Part shown: piece after piece, positions 34,583-44,993 of the stretch
How positions within the stretch are numbered: position 1 is the first letter of the stretch
How the letters are laid out: each line of letters opens with the position of its first letter
Assembly: GCA_963556145.1 (NCBI GenBank)
Contig: OY744462.1
Location: forward strand, 124,001-188,000
DNA from: Hygrocybe punicea
Taxonomy: Eukaryota > Basidiomycota > Agaricomycetes > Agaricales > Hygrophoraceae
Length of the DNA stretch: 64,000 nt
Direction of reading: 5' to 3'
The notes under the pieces: generated by a model
Told to the model about the DNA's origin: nothing
The model's input: only the letters and a program-made list of their open reading frames with translations
Database searches by the model: none
Translations under genes and position numbers: made by a program

Positions 34583-36149
34583 ACAAAAAGATATTTAGAA
34601 GGTAGGTACAATGATGTGGCATATCGAATAGAATGTAGTTGCATTTTCAATGTGGAATTCTTAACCGTAGTTGAAAAGAACAATGGATCAAGTAATAATA
34701 GATCAAGTGTCAAGCTATTCTTTGTTATCTGATTAAGATTCACAAATTGTGACATATTTATTCGTATTGGTATCATTGCATCGCCCTAATCTGGGGCAAA
34801 CTCATGTTCTATGAGTTCTCCTTTAAAAACACTCAGTTCTTGGGTGAGACACTCATGTTCTATGAGTTTGCCTTGAAAGATACCCAGTTCTTGGGCCAAG
34901 CCCGATATCAAAGGAAAGGAGATTGATTCAGAAGAGATGTACATGAATTGGCTTGGGCAGAGTTGTGGAAATTGTATTGCATTGAAAAAAATGCATAGAT
35001 AAGCGACAAGAACAAATCAGAAGTGGATGAGATTGTCGAGATACATGTGGATTTTTAATAGCACGAGTAAACACAACGACATCTATTTAACTGGTTTAGT
35101 GGCTCGGATCATGAATAACAATTAACATGATGAGTTTGATCATATGACATTGCCAGATTTGTAAGGCACTCTAAAATCATGTATTGTGCCTAAAGGCTGT
35201 GTTTATTATGAGTCCATATTAGGAAGTCATTCTAAATACGGTTGTGAATTCCAGGTCATGCGCTAATTCGTTGACCATGTGAACAATTTTGGCAAACTGT
35301 GGCAATGAATTTGAAGCCCGGGGAGTAGTGAACGTTGACAGCTTTCATGCTATTTAATGTCTAATGACCAGGAAACCCTTGTCAAACAGTTGTCAAACAG
35401 GCCAAACACTGTTTGACAAGTGTGAGTGAGCTGTTGCAGATTTCGATTCTGTTACCCACTGGCCACCACAAGAATACACAATGATGTACAGCATACGTTA
35501 CAGTGGTTGATGGTGTTTGTGGCATAGATTTAATTTTTTATGATTGTGGCATTTATTTAATGACTTATATGAAGACTGGGACACTTGTAGACCCAGTTGT
35601 AGAACACCATTTGGCCTGTTCGACGCCTGCTCGACAAGTGTACCATTAATATTACAATGTGCATTGCAAATGTAGCTACATGCAAAATAATGTACATTCG
35701 CTTGTTTTATTAATTACAATGACTTAGATGAAGGCTGAGACACTTGTAGACTAGCTTGTCGAACACTGTTTGGCCTGTTTGATGCCTGTTCAACAAGTGT
35801 ATCATTAATAATACAATGTGCATTGTAAATCTAGCTACATCACAGACAATGTACATACACATGTTTTATTAATTGCAATGACTTAGATGAAGGCTGTGAC
35901 ATTTTCAATGCTTCAGACTAAACTTGGGACACTTGTAGAACAGCTTGCCGAACACTGTTCAGCCTGTACTGATAATGCCTTTCATTACAATGATAAAGCT
36001 GTCGAGCATTTTGGTCATTACAATAGCAATAACAACATGCTACAATCCAGGCCATTCCAAAATTGGAGGCTGTCATCTGGCTTATTGTTCTGACAAATTG
36101 AGCCAACACATTCTCACAGTTATGACAGACAAAATTCACACAGTTTCAT
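34583..36149. other. AT-rich spacer with about 160-bp imperfect tandem repeats
   Basis: No gene is supported. Between 35,560 and 35,960 a unit containing GATGAAGGCTG, ACACTTGTAGAC, TTTGGCCTGTT, CAACAAGTGTA and TACAATGTGCATTG repeats about 2.5 times with a spacing of 158-160 bases. An earlier related fragment (TTGTCAAACAGG) lies near 35,385. It may include the 5' end of the Helitron, but I could not place it. Confidence 0.6.
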
Positions 36150-37603
36150 AATTCTTCCCAGGGTTTTGAATTTGTTCCCACACCTTGTTAAATTTGTTCC
36201 CACAGCTTGGCAAATTGGCATTTGTGGTGTTTGCGACCCTGAAGTGAAAACTGACCATAGAGAAAACGATTCCCTAATAGGGACTCGTAAAATGCAGTTG
36301 ATGGTGGGGTCAGGAACAGGGGATTGGAAGCCACACAACAGGGAGGGGGTCCAAAAAGTGAGGCCGGAAAGGCAGACATCAGTGTAAAGGATGAGATCCA
36401 CAGAGGAGGAGTCTCAGTCAGTGGAGGACATGATAAAGATGCTGGGAAGGGTGAGGGCTTTGTCAGCGAACCACAAGAGTTCATGGGTGAGGGCAACGCT
36501 GGCATTGAGGGACTAATTCATCCAGCCTGTGAGACATTGGAATTCCCAGAGTGAGCGCTATGAGCCTGGGTGAGCAAAAGTGCCAATAGTATCAATAAGC
36601 TCACGTTGCCAAGAGGGGGGCATGGTCATGGTCATGGCATTGGGATCAACATCAAAGCTGATCATGGAGAGGGGGGAGCCAAACAGTTGCTTTGGTTCCT
36701 CATGGGGGAGATCAATGTCATCCTAGGATTGGAGGGGGAGGGTTTGCTTGGTGGGGAAATGATGGCAATATGGTTTGTACCAAAGGGTGTTAGATTTGAA
36801 TTCCAAACAGGAGGTGTCATCTACATAAGCGAATAGGTTGGATAGGTGCAGAATGAAGATGGCAATCCAGAGGATGAGGCCCATGAAGGTGCCCCATATG
36901 CTGCCAGCACCCTGGTTGCTGAAATTATTGTTGCGATCGATGTGGTGCATGCCATCAATTGTAATGATTTGCATGATTTTCCAGAGGAAATGGAGAGGGA
37001 GGCGGTAGTAGGCTTGGGATACATCAGACTTGAAGAGGACCAGGTGGATGTCAGGGCCATGAGAAGAATGGACTTTGTGAAGGGTATAGCCAAGGTGATG
37101 GAGGTTGTTGAGGGGGATGGAGACTTCGTCACGCAGTATGAGGGATTTGGGGAAAAAAAAAAAGGTTTGGCACTCTGGTCAACAGCAAGGCATAGTTTGG
37201 AAGAATGGGGTTTTGGAACAACACCAATGGGAATGGTGAACATGCCAAGGAGAAGGTTGGGTCCAAATGCAGGGGAAAAATGGCCTAGATGGATCTCCAT
37301 GTCACATTGTTTGTGGACAAAAATAACATGAGTGTCATTTTGGAGTGGTCTGTGAGAGAATGAGAGTTGTCTCAGATGAGAGGATGAGAAGATGAGAGGG
37401 GTCAGGTTCTGCCCAAGGCCAAAAGCCAGTGGTGAGATCTTGGCAGACGGAGAGATGGAATGGGCAAGGAGGTAGTGTCGAAAGGTGGAAATGTGAATGG
37501 GAGTGGTGATTAGTAACAGTGGCAGGAGTGGGTGCAGGATGAAGGTGCTGTTCATACTTGCTTGAGTTATTATCCACTTATACTCTTGCATACCTCTTGT
37601 CAC
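36150..37603 (-). pseudogene. Reverse transcriptase - RNase H remnant of a DIRS/Ngaro-like retroelement
   Basis: On the minus strand, broken across frames: TPIHISTFRHYLLAH near 37,500; GHFSPAFGPNLLLGMF then IPIGVVPKPHSSKLCLAVDQ near 37,250-37,180; ITTIDGMHHIDRNNNF near 36,960; the polymerase box LFAYVDDT near 36,825 (the catalytic YVDD); then SFDVDPNAMTMTMP and ELIDTIGTFAHPG near 36,650-36,580; and an RNase H-like LILYTDVCLSGLTFW near 36,385. This order and wording fit the RT/RNase H proteins I know from mushroom tyrosine-recombinase retroelements. Many frameshifts make it non-functional. It may belong with the recombinase remnant at 42.3-42.7 kb. Confidence 0.75.
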
Positions 37604-37860
37604 TCAAAGTCTTTACCTTCAGTAGGGAAGACCTCACTGTTCACTCATCCTCTATAAGTCATACATCTGACTTGTATTATTGTTAAGTATTGTTGTATCC
37701 CTCAAAGCTAACCTTTGATAGGATTCACACCACAACCCAACCACCCAACCGGAATAACCTAGAGTTATTAAAGAGCTAAATCCTTGATCCCAAAGGACAA
37801 CAAGGTAATTTCCCAATCAACGATGCACTCCAGAAACCCTTGGTGTGGATTTGTTCAAAC
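37577..37860. repeat. Dispersed repeat related to 7,500-7,960
   Basis: Shares GGAAGACCTCACT, CAACAAGGTAATTTC and GCACTCCAGAAACCCTT in the same order and orientation with the first copy, about 30 kb away. Probably retroelement-derived. Confidence 0.5.
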
Positions 37861-38088
37861 ACTTCCCACACAAAACAGTGGATGTCAGTTTCATTAATGA
37901 AGGAAGGTTACCTTTTCCAGAGGCAAATCATGATGATGTAGAAACTGATCAGAAAGGTGATCGCGATTGCACCAATGATCATCACAGTTACAAACTGCTT
38001 GGTGAGGATAGCCATTGTGAGTCAGTTTGGGAAGACAGTATGTCATACAATGAGGACAATGAGAGTGATGTCCATTGGCAAGGCAACT

Positions 38089-38300
38089 ATTCTGGTACAG
38101 CAAGGTCATGTGGTGATGTGTCTATGGTCGGTCTGGATTGTTCTAGAAGAATGGATAAAAAGCAAACAAGAACAAGAATAAACAACGATGTCCAAAATAA
38201 GACAAAAGGCCAAAGGAAATAAAAAAGGAAGGTGTCATAAAGCAAAATCATCATGGCAGGTAATGGAGTTGGAATCAGAGTTGTGAAGTTGTAAAATGTA
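38089..38300 (+). repeat. About 200-bp direct repeat, copy 1
   Basis: Resembles 40,915-41,110 (GATGTGTCTATGGTCGGTCT, GATTGTTCTAGAAGAA, AATAAACAACGATGTCC). Both copies are open in one frame and encode DVSMVGLDCSRR followed by a basic KQTRTRINNDVQNKTKG-type stretch. It may be a captured coding fragment or part of a retroelement. I do not recognise it. Confidence 0.6.
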
Positions 38301-40914
38301 ACAGACCTCCAACCCACTCCAACGGGGAAATATCTGTATTCAAGTGGAAAAAAGACACCCAGGACTTTTCCCAGTAATTCCCGAGCAACCACAAACAGAG
38401 AGGTTTTGAGATCATGTCATTTTTCTCAGGTAGCAGCTGATAATTGGAACCCAGCATGGACCCATTCAATAGGTAGTGACTTGTAATCACAGACTAGACA
38501 CTGTATTAATGGGTGACCCATCATACTGAATGGGGCACAAATGGAAGCTGTGAAAGATCATTTGCAGGCCCAATTCATTGTATAGGTCAACTCTGGCCCT
38601 GGATCATCATGTTGGAATTGGGGAAGGCAGCTAAGGGACCCACATTTGGGGAGGTGATTACAATGTTGTCAAGGATGAAGGTTTTGAAGGTCAACAACAT
38701 CTGACAGCAGTATTTGGGTTAATCGAATAGGTGCACAAAAAAGGTACACACAGATACAGATGCAAAGGAGCAGTGAAATACTGAGTCAAAGAGCTTGGTG
38801 ATACTCTGTATAGGCCAATGAGAATAGATTGACCATGGGAGCATCTGAGCCAAGGCCAATGGAAGCATGGAGCTCACTGATACTCAGTGCAGGTGAATGA
38901 GAATGGCTAGAGTAATGGGAGCACCCAAGCCAAGACATGCCTGGAGGCTAGAGCTCACTTGCACTTTGTACAGGTGAGCGAGAATGGAACAAAGGAGTCT
39001 CAGAGGCCAAGAAGTTAGGGCATGTCTGAGCTAAGATGAACAACAATGGAATGCAGGAGTCTCTGAGCTAAGAGGTTAGGACATGTCTGAGCCAAGATAA
39101 AAGCTCGCTAGTACTTTGTACAAACAAACAATAAATCAAAAAAATACTCACTTGTACTTTATACAAGTAAACAATAAACAAAACAATAAATACAATTAAG
39201 AAACCTAACCCACCTAAGTCACCTAACAAATTTTCTTTTTTAAACAATTAACCACAACTTAACTATTACCACAACGATCCATTCTAGCTAACAACCCATA
39301 TATAAATTAACTATTATTAACTATAACCAAACCAAGCCTGACCAAACTGTGGCAACACTAGGGTGAGCCTCTCAATCACTTGCTCTCTCACATGTACCCC
39401 CACTTCCCCCCAACTTTTTTTTCAGCAGCCCCAGGGCTTTCCATGCACTGTTTTTGACCACCCATGGTATGTTTCAACTCCCCACAGCTCATTTCAACTG
39501 AAAATGAGAGGGGTGAGCTTCCGAATCATCTGCATTCTCACATGTGCCCCCCCCACCCCCAACTTGTCTTTTTGCAGCCACAGAACTTTCCACCCGCCAT
39601 GTTCAATCACTTACAGTATGTTTTGTATGTGAAAAAATGTGAACATGTGTTACGGATCGCTTCTGCAGCGGGCTCCGGCAACAATCAACTTAACTGGGTG
39701 GTGGTTTCCAGGGGAGAGAAGAGCAGTTTTCATTGTTGCTTACAGCTAAGACAACACTGCTAAGAGGGGGGGGGGTCAAGGTCTAGTGTCATTGCGAGCC
39801 GTGGGAGTTACACAAAACAAGATGAGTCTGCCCCAAGAACCAGACTAAATGTAAGGAAAAGAAAAGAAGAAAAAGTCCAAACCAACAACAAGAACAGTAT
39901 ATATAGTGACTGGTCTTGAGGGGAGGTAAATAGAAATACAACCATGAAGCCACAACATGTCCAACTCTACCATGTGTTCACCATGAGGCGTACATGAGGC
40001 GTCCTCATGTCGATGTTCTCACGATCCAACTGGAGGCCCGGGTGTCGTTGAGGATAAAAGAGGTCCAGATGACTCGGATGATTTGTCATCAGATCATGTG
40101 ACATGCAGAATTGCCAATTCAGGGTCTATACTTGCTGTAACAGGCAAGTGCGCAGTTTGGCAAGTGCATTGCACGGTTGGGTCGAAGATGGGTATCGTCC
40201 AGTGTGGGGTTGGTGATGAGAGTGTCTTCAGGTAGCGTGGATATAGTGGCAAGGTTGGTATGAAAGAAACTGAAGGAATGTATAGAGGAAAAAAACCAAC
40301 TAGGACAGTGGGCTAGTCGAGGTCAGATATATGAACAGCATAAGCTGTACCGGATAATGATGTCTGTGTCGATGACATATCAAGGAGCGATGTCTTGTCC
40401 TGTCTGTGGAACAATGTGGTCCACCTGATGTCGGTATTCGTCCAAGAAAGGGTATTGTTATAAACGAGTGTGGGAGGTATCAAGGTTATGGATGAAAAAG
40501 GATAAATGAACGTGGGTCCAGGTTTCGAGTCATGGCACGAGTGACAAGCTGTGGGAATAAAATGTCGGGTACTGCAATGAAGCAATGTCATGTGAACAAT
40601 AAATGATAGGGGTCGGTTCACTGTATTGGGAAGTCGTATGGTCTGTGGTCGAAGTCCAAAAGAATGTGCTTCGGCGATGGTCGGATTAGAGAGAACAGTG
40701 AAATGTCTTGTGATCGGGGATTGTTCAGAGTTCGCATGCAGGTGAGGAATGTCATCGGAACATCAGGGAGGATAATGGTAGGCACAGGGTATGAATATGG
40801 AAACCAAATATCCGAGAATGGAAATTGTCAATTACGTGTCGATATATTGTCAAGGTGGAAGTCAGGTGTATCAATGGCAGAAGGGTTTTGGTGCCGATGC
40901 CAAAGATAGATCAT
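38301..40914. other. Gene-free region with local duplications
   Basis: Positions 38,760-39,130 contain imperfect repeats around GGAATGCAGGAGTCTCTGAG, TTAGGACATGTCTGAGCC and CACTTGTACTTTATACAAG. Positions 39,370-39,640 contain two copies of a roughly 160-base unit (CTCTCACATGTACCCCC / TTCTCACATGTGCCCCCC, TGCAGCCACAG). Positions 39,640-40,914 show nothing I can assign. Confidence 0.6.
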
Positions 40915-41110
40915 AACAAAGTGGATGTGTCCATGGTCGGTCTGGATTGTTCTAGAAGAAAGGAAGAAAAGAGAACAAGGACAAGAATAAACAATGATGT
41001 CCAAAAGAAGACAAAAGGTAAAGGAAACGAAAAAGGAAGGTGTGGTAAAGTGGAATCGTCATGGTGGGGCAGCAGAGTCGGAATCGGAGTTGCGGAGTTG
41101 CAAAACGTAA
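40915..41110 (+). repeat. About 200-bp direct repeat, copy 2
   Basis: See 38,089-38,300. This copy encodes VDVSMVGLDCSRRKEEKRTR and is open up to 41,262, where it runs into the trinucleotide-rich stretch. Confidence 0.6.
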
Positions 41111-41149
41111 CAACATGGCAGAACGGTGGGGTTAATGTGGAATGTGCAG

Positions 41150-41540
41150 CAGGGTCAGTGGCAGTAACACAACAGTGGCATCACAACAGCACTGGCACTA
41201 CCACCAGTGACAGCCATCGGCAATATCACCAACACCACCACCAGCCATGGTGGTGGTGGTAACACAACAGTGGAGTTGCAACAGCAGCAGCACAACCACC
41301 ACCAGCAGTGAGAACCCAACAGCAGCAGCACCAGAAGTAGCACCACCACCACCACCACCAGCTGTGGCAGTGGCGGTAACACAATAGCAGCATCGCAACA
41401 ACAGTGGCACCACCACCACCAGTGGGAACCAATGGTGGCAGTACCAGAAGCAGCAGTGCAACACAGGCACCACACCACCAGTGCAACAGCAGCACCAGCA
41501 CCAGCACCAGCAGTGGCAGTGCAATGGCATGGCACTAGTG
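41150..41540. repeat. CAC/CAG/CAA trinucleotide-rich tract
   Basis: Degenerate (CACCAC), (CAGCAG) and (GTGGCAGTA)-type sequence. Cys/Val- or His/Thr-rich open frames on both strands are by-products of the composition. Confidence 0.85.
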
Positions 41541-42331
41541 GGGGCAGAGGATTTTCCTGACATTTTCTTAATTTATCTGATGTCATTTATACTTTTGGAC
41601 AATATATTATTTCATTGCTACTCATTTTGAACAAAGTGTGAAAAGGCTGTAATAAGTGAAGACTAATTAGAGCTAAATTACACTAAGCTCTTCTAATCGA
41701 CTTTGCTTAAGGAGCATGTGAATAGCCAGATATCAGAGCTTGTTCAGTCTGGCTTGAAGCCAGGAGAGAATAAGTCCATGTGAAAATTTTTGTGTGTACA
41801 ATCGGTGTTACAAAAAAAATAGTGTACCAGGGGGGGAAGGTGGGTAAATTTTTAGAGAATAAAAAATAATTTGTTAGGACCTGAGTGAGTGATTTGATGA
41901 GCAATGAAAAGAGGAAACCAGATATCTTGGGTACACTACCTAGGTGAGGTGATGTGGTGAGCAATGAGGAGGGTGAGACACCTCCTATTGTCTGAAACAC
42001 AATTTGAACCTCAACCCGAGATAGGAGAGGAGGTACACCTGCATGGAGGGATACAACAAGATTTCAGGATGGGAAATGCAAGGCAATGGTCCCGGAGTGT
42101 GTGGGGCAGCGCTTGTCCATTAGACTTGCATAAAAATTATTTTTTAAACTTGACTAATCGACTTTGCTTAAGGAGCACAATCAGTAAGGAGTCTATAAGG
42201 AAATGGAAAGGAAAGATGGGAGGACAACACAAAAAGAAAGGGAAGGGAGTGGTGTGCGGGTGGCAAGAAAAATGCCCACCAGCAGATAAAGAAAACAAAT
42301 GGGAGTAGACTAAGAGGAATGAGCTGGTCGA
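41541..42331. other. Spacer with two 24-bp direct repeats near the recombinase remnant
   Basis: CTAATCGACTTTGCTTAAGG plus AGCA occurs at about 41,694 and again at about 42,153. Tyrosine-recombinase retroelements of the Ngaro/DIRS type carry split direct repeats next to the recombinase gene, so these could be such repeats. This is inference from position only. No gene is seen. Confidence 0.4.
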
Positions 42332-42680
42332 CCATGTATCAAAGCTTGCAGCAAAATGGGATTTTTTCAAATGTAGATCTGGAAAGCAGACGAAGACCAT
42401 CATCCTGCGGCCTGTATGATGTGAGGGGTGACAGTGGCAATTGCGAGGGATGTTGCGCCGCCAGCATGCAACAACTGGCCAGCGAGGGAAACTGGCAAGA
42501 GCACATGCATGCAACAGATGAACCAAGAGCGTTGAGGGACCGTACCATCAGATTTCAGCCACAGTTGAGGGTGGAAAGGAAAACGGGCATCCCTCGAGGC
42601 GAGGTAACGATGGAAATGGAGATGAGGGTCATTGTTGCCCAGGAGGCGCTCGATGTGCAGTAATGAGAGCAAAAATTACA
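42332..42680 (-). pseudogene. Tyrosine recombinase C-terminal remnant (DIRS/Ngaro/Crypton type)
   Basis: Minus-strand peptides match the catalytic half of fungal retroelement tyrosine recombinases: RYLASRDARFPFHPQLWLK and SDGTVPQRSWF near 42,600, AGQLLHAGGATSLAIATV near 42,470 (the box II region, with His where Arg is expected), TPHIIQAAG near 42,420, then a stop, and WSSSAFQIYI followed by KNPILLQALI near 42,370, where Tyr is the expected nucleophile. In-frame TGA and TAG codons at AAG*WSSS and YI*KNP and the changed active-site residue show it is dead. The N-terminal half is not visible. Confidence 0.75.
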
Positions 42681-42923
42681 CTAAGCTACACAAAAGTAAT
42701 TTGGACTGCATGAAAGTCGGCTAATGAGTACATGAAATTACATGAGTGTAAATATGCATGAACTTGGACGAAATTAGGCAATTTCCCCACAATTATTCTA
42801 ATCTCATGAGAACCTGAAGCCGGAAGATATACCGCATAATACACCATCAAATGGAAACGATAATTGAAGTCGATAACACATTTATATATCATACCTGCTT
42901 TCGTGCCATCACTTCACATCTAT

Positions 42924-43526
42924 TCAGCTTTTCTCATTCCACCGCTCATACTTGTCCTCCTTCAAACTCGTAAGGTATGCATCCTCAACAGTCTCACAGA
43001 GGGAATCGAGATCAGAGAGCGCTGTCAGAAGCGCCTTGAGTGATGATAGATTATCTGTTTGTTGACCGACAGATATGTAGGGACCGACTTTTTTTTTCGT
43101 GCCAGATGTGAAGAACGTACCGTACATCTGAATACGAATTTGAATGTGGTTTTCTGATGGATGAGGAGCGCTGAAAAAATTTGGTCATAAGATCAGCATA
43201 AAGATAAAGGAAAATAAAAATCTGGACCATCGAGAGTGTTCGTTCACCTGTAACCACAAAATTCCACCTTTGGGCTTTTTGAAAAGTACACGTGAGTGCC
43301 GACAATGTTGAGAACGGTTGAGAACGGATTAATTATCGAGGGCAAACTTTTTCATCAGCATCCATCTCAGCGCATTCCCCATTGTGTGGGTTTCATCGTG
43401 AATTTGATAGGTTGCAGCAGACAAATCTGGTTCTGCGCCTTTCATCTTATTTTTTATCAGTTCATTCAGAAAACACCACACGGGGCAGACGCTCACAATC
43501 TTTATCTTGGGGATAGATTCCGCCAT
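42924..43526 (-). CDS. RPC19: RNA polymerases I and III subunit AC19 (RPC19 / RPAC2)
   Basis: AC19 pairs with AC40 to form the alpha-like platform shared by RNA polymerases I and III, in the nucleus. Four exons on the minus strand: 43,526-43,497 (MAESIPKIKI), 43,445-43,348, 43,274-43,248 (27 bases) and 43,170-42,924, giving 133 residues, close to yeast Rpc19 (142). The family core is clear: GAEPDLSAATYQIHDETHTM then [37 protein letters not shown], and an acidic C-terminal helix region. Every splice site is GT-AG and the frame closes exactly. The first intron is 51 bases without a stop, so a gene finder could translate through it. The start lies 106 bases from that of divergent RPF2. Confidence 0.93.
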
Positions 43527-43632
43527 GGTCAGCGTCTTGAACTTCTTGTATGGACCCCGGCTAGAAATTGATCCAGGACCCTGATAACCCTATTGAAAAA
43601 CACTTGCAAAGAAAAACCAAACCGCCTTGGAC
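43527..43632. promoter_or_regulatory. Shared divergent promoter of RPC19 and RPF2
   Basis: Only 106 bases separate the two start codons, which point away from each other, so both promoters must overlap here. No classic TATA box is evident. Both genes serve ribosome production, which fits co-regulation. Confidence 0.6.
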
Positions 43633-44785
43633 ATGCTCAGAACAGTGTAAGTAACACCCAACCTGGGAGTTCTCGTCACTTTTTTTTCATTTATATTCCA
43701 GAAAGCCCAAGAATGCTCGGTCCAAACGGGCAATGGAGGCTCGAGATCCCAAGGAAGTCGAAGATCCACGAACGGCGATATTTGTTAGAGGAACACACGT
43801 CGGACAAGTCCTCAATGGTGTGATGCGAGAGCTTGTGAGCTGATACCATTTTATCTTAAGACAGCCTTTACACCCGTTTTTGCCTTCTCCGGGATAGATG
43901 ACGCTCAAACGGCCAAACGCCATCTCGTTCTCGAAGACAAATACAGTCCGGCCGTTTGAAGACACTTCCTGTCTCGAATTCTGGGCTCAAAAGAATGATG
44001 CATCGTTTTTTTTCCTTGGACAGACTACAAAAAAACGTCCAGACGGCTTGACCTTGGTACGAATGTATGACGGAAAGGTGTTGGATATGTGTGAGTTTGG
44101 AGTGGACAAGTTCGTGAGCATGGCAGAATTCAAGGTGAGGCCAAACTTCATCACGCACAATCACGCCAAATCTAACTCGCGAAAAAAAAAGACACCAAAA
44201 GCGACCGCGGGCCATAAACCCATGATGCACTTCGCTTCGGAGTTATTCGACAGTCATCCTCAGTTCATACAAGTTAAATCTCTCCTGATGGACTTTTTCA
44301 ACGCGGAAGTCATCAGTTCAATATGCCTGGCGGGATTGGAGCATGTGATCAGTGTATCACTCGCGACTACACCGGCCTCCCTCAACAATGCTTCTGGGGA
44401 GGCAATCTCTGCAGAAGACACAAATACCCTTCCCAAGATACATCTGCGGACATACACAGTTCGTCTCATGTCTTCGGGCACACGCATACCCCGCGTGGAG
44501 CTTATCCCGATGGGTCCATTCCTTGATCTCTCCCTCCGTCGGCACGAATATGCGGACGAGGAGCTCTGGAAAGCGGCAATGAGACGGCCACGTATCAAAA
44601 AGCAGGATATCGAAAAGGGCTTAGGCAAGAAGCAGAAAAATCTCGAGGTGGACGAGATGGGTGACTTGCGGGGCAAGGTACATGTTGCGAAGCAGGATCT
44701 GGGGCGGTTGCAGACGAGGAAGATGAAAGGGTTGAAGAAGGGCGTTGGAGAAGAGAACGGAAAGGGGGACGAGGAATACCAGTAG
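43633..44785 (+). CDS. RPF2: Ribosome biogenesis protein RPF2 (Brix domain)
   Basis: RPF2, with RRS1, brings the 5S RNP into the pre-60S particle in the nucleolus. Exons are 43,633-43,646 (14 bases, MLRTV), 43,702-43,834 and 43,898-44,785. The protein starts MLRTVKPKNARSKRAMEARD, continues AIFVRGTHVGQVLNGVMREL, then the Brix core LKRPNAISFSKTNTVRPFED, DASFFFLGQTTKKRPDGLT, HKPMMHFASELF, SLLMDFFNAEVISSICLAGL, SGTRIPRVELIPMGPFLDLS and LRRHEY, and ends with a basic tail (QDLGRLQTRKMKGLKK). A further 57-base GTGAGG...AAAAAG segment from 44,132 has no stop and is probably a fourth intron, since removal gives EFKTPKATAGHKP, nearer to the family. Length would be 325 or 344 residues. Confidence 0.93.
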
Positions 44786-44993
44786 CTCCTAACCGTCCCG
44801 TGACTCGTGATTGCAGTGCTTATGTAAGCATTCTTTGATGTGATGTAAATTCTCAGGCTTGCCCGCAAGTCCTCCGACCCTCAACGTTCAGAACGTCCAT
44901 ACCCTGTCCCCTCCCCGCAGTCGCCGTTCCCCTGCGCTGCTTACAACCGGCACACTCTTTTGATACCCACCGACCTCTTCACTGTCCTCAACG

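Larger units (their letters stand above)
25990..34600 (-). mobile_element. Helitron (Rep/helicase rolling-circle transposon), decayed
   Basis: Coding sequence for a complete fungal Helitron protein is recognisable in order on the minus strand, with a solo LTR and a short GC-rich insert inside it. I could not identify the true TC and CTRR termini or the terminal hairpin, so the limits given are those of the coding remnant. The element is distinctly more AT-rich than the flanking host genes. Confidence 0.85.

Noticed and set aside
37845..38222. A stand-alone gene of 125 residues
   Set aside because: Only the last third resembles anything (the repeat at 40.9 kb); the start lies in an LTR-like repeat.
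41155..41586. Cys/His/Val-rich minus-strand frames
   Set aside because: By-products of the CAC/CAG trinucleotide tract.
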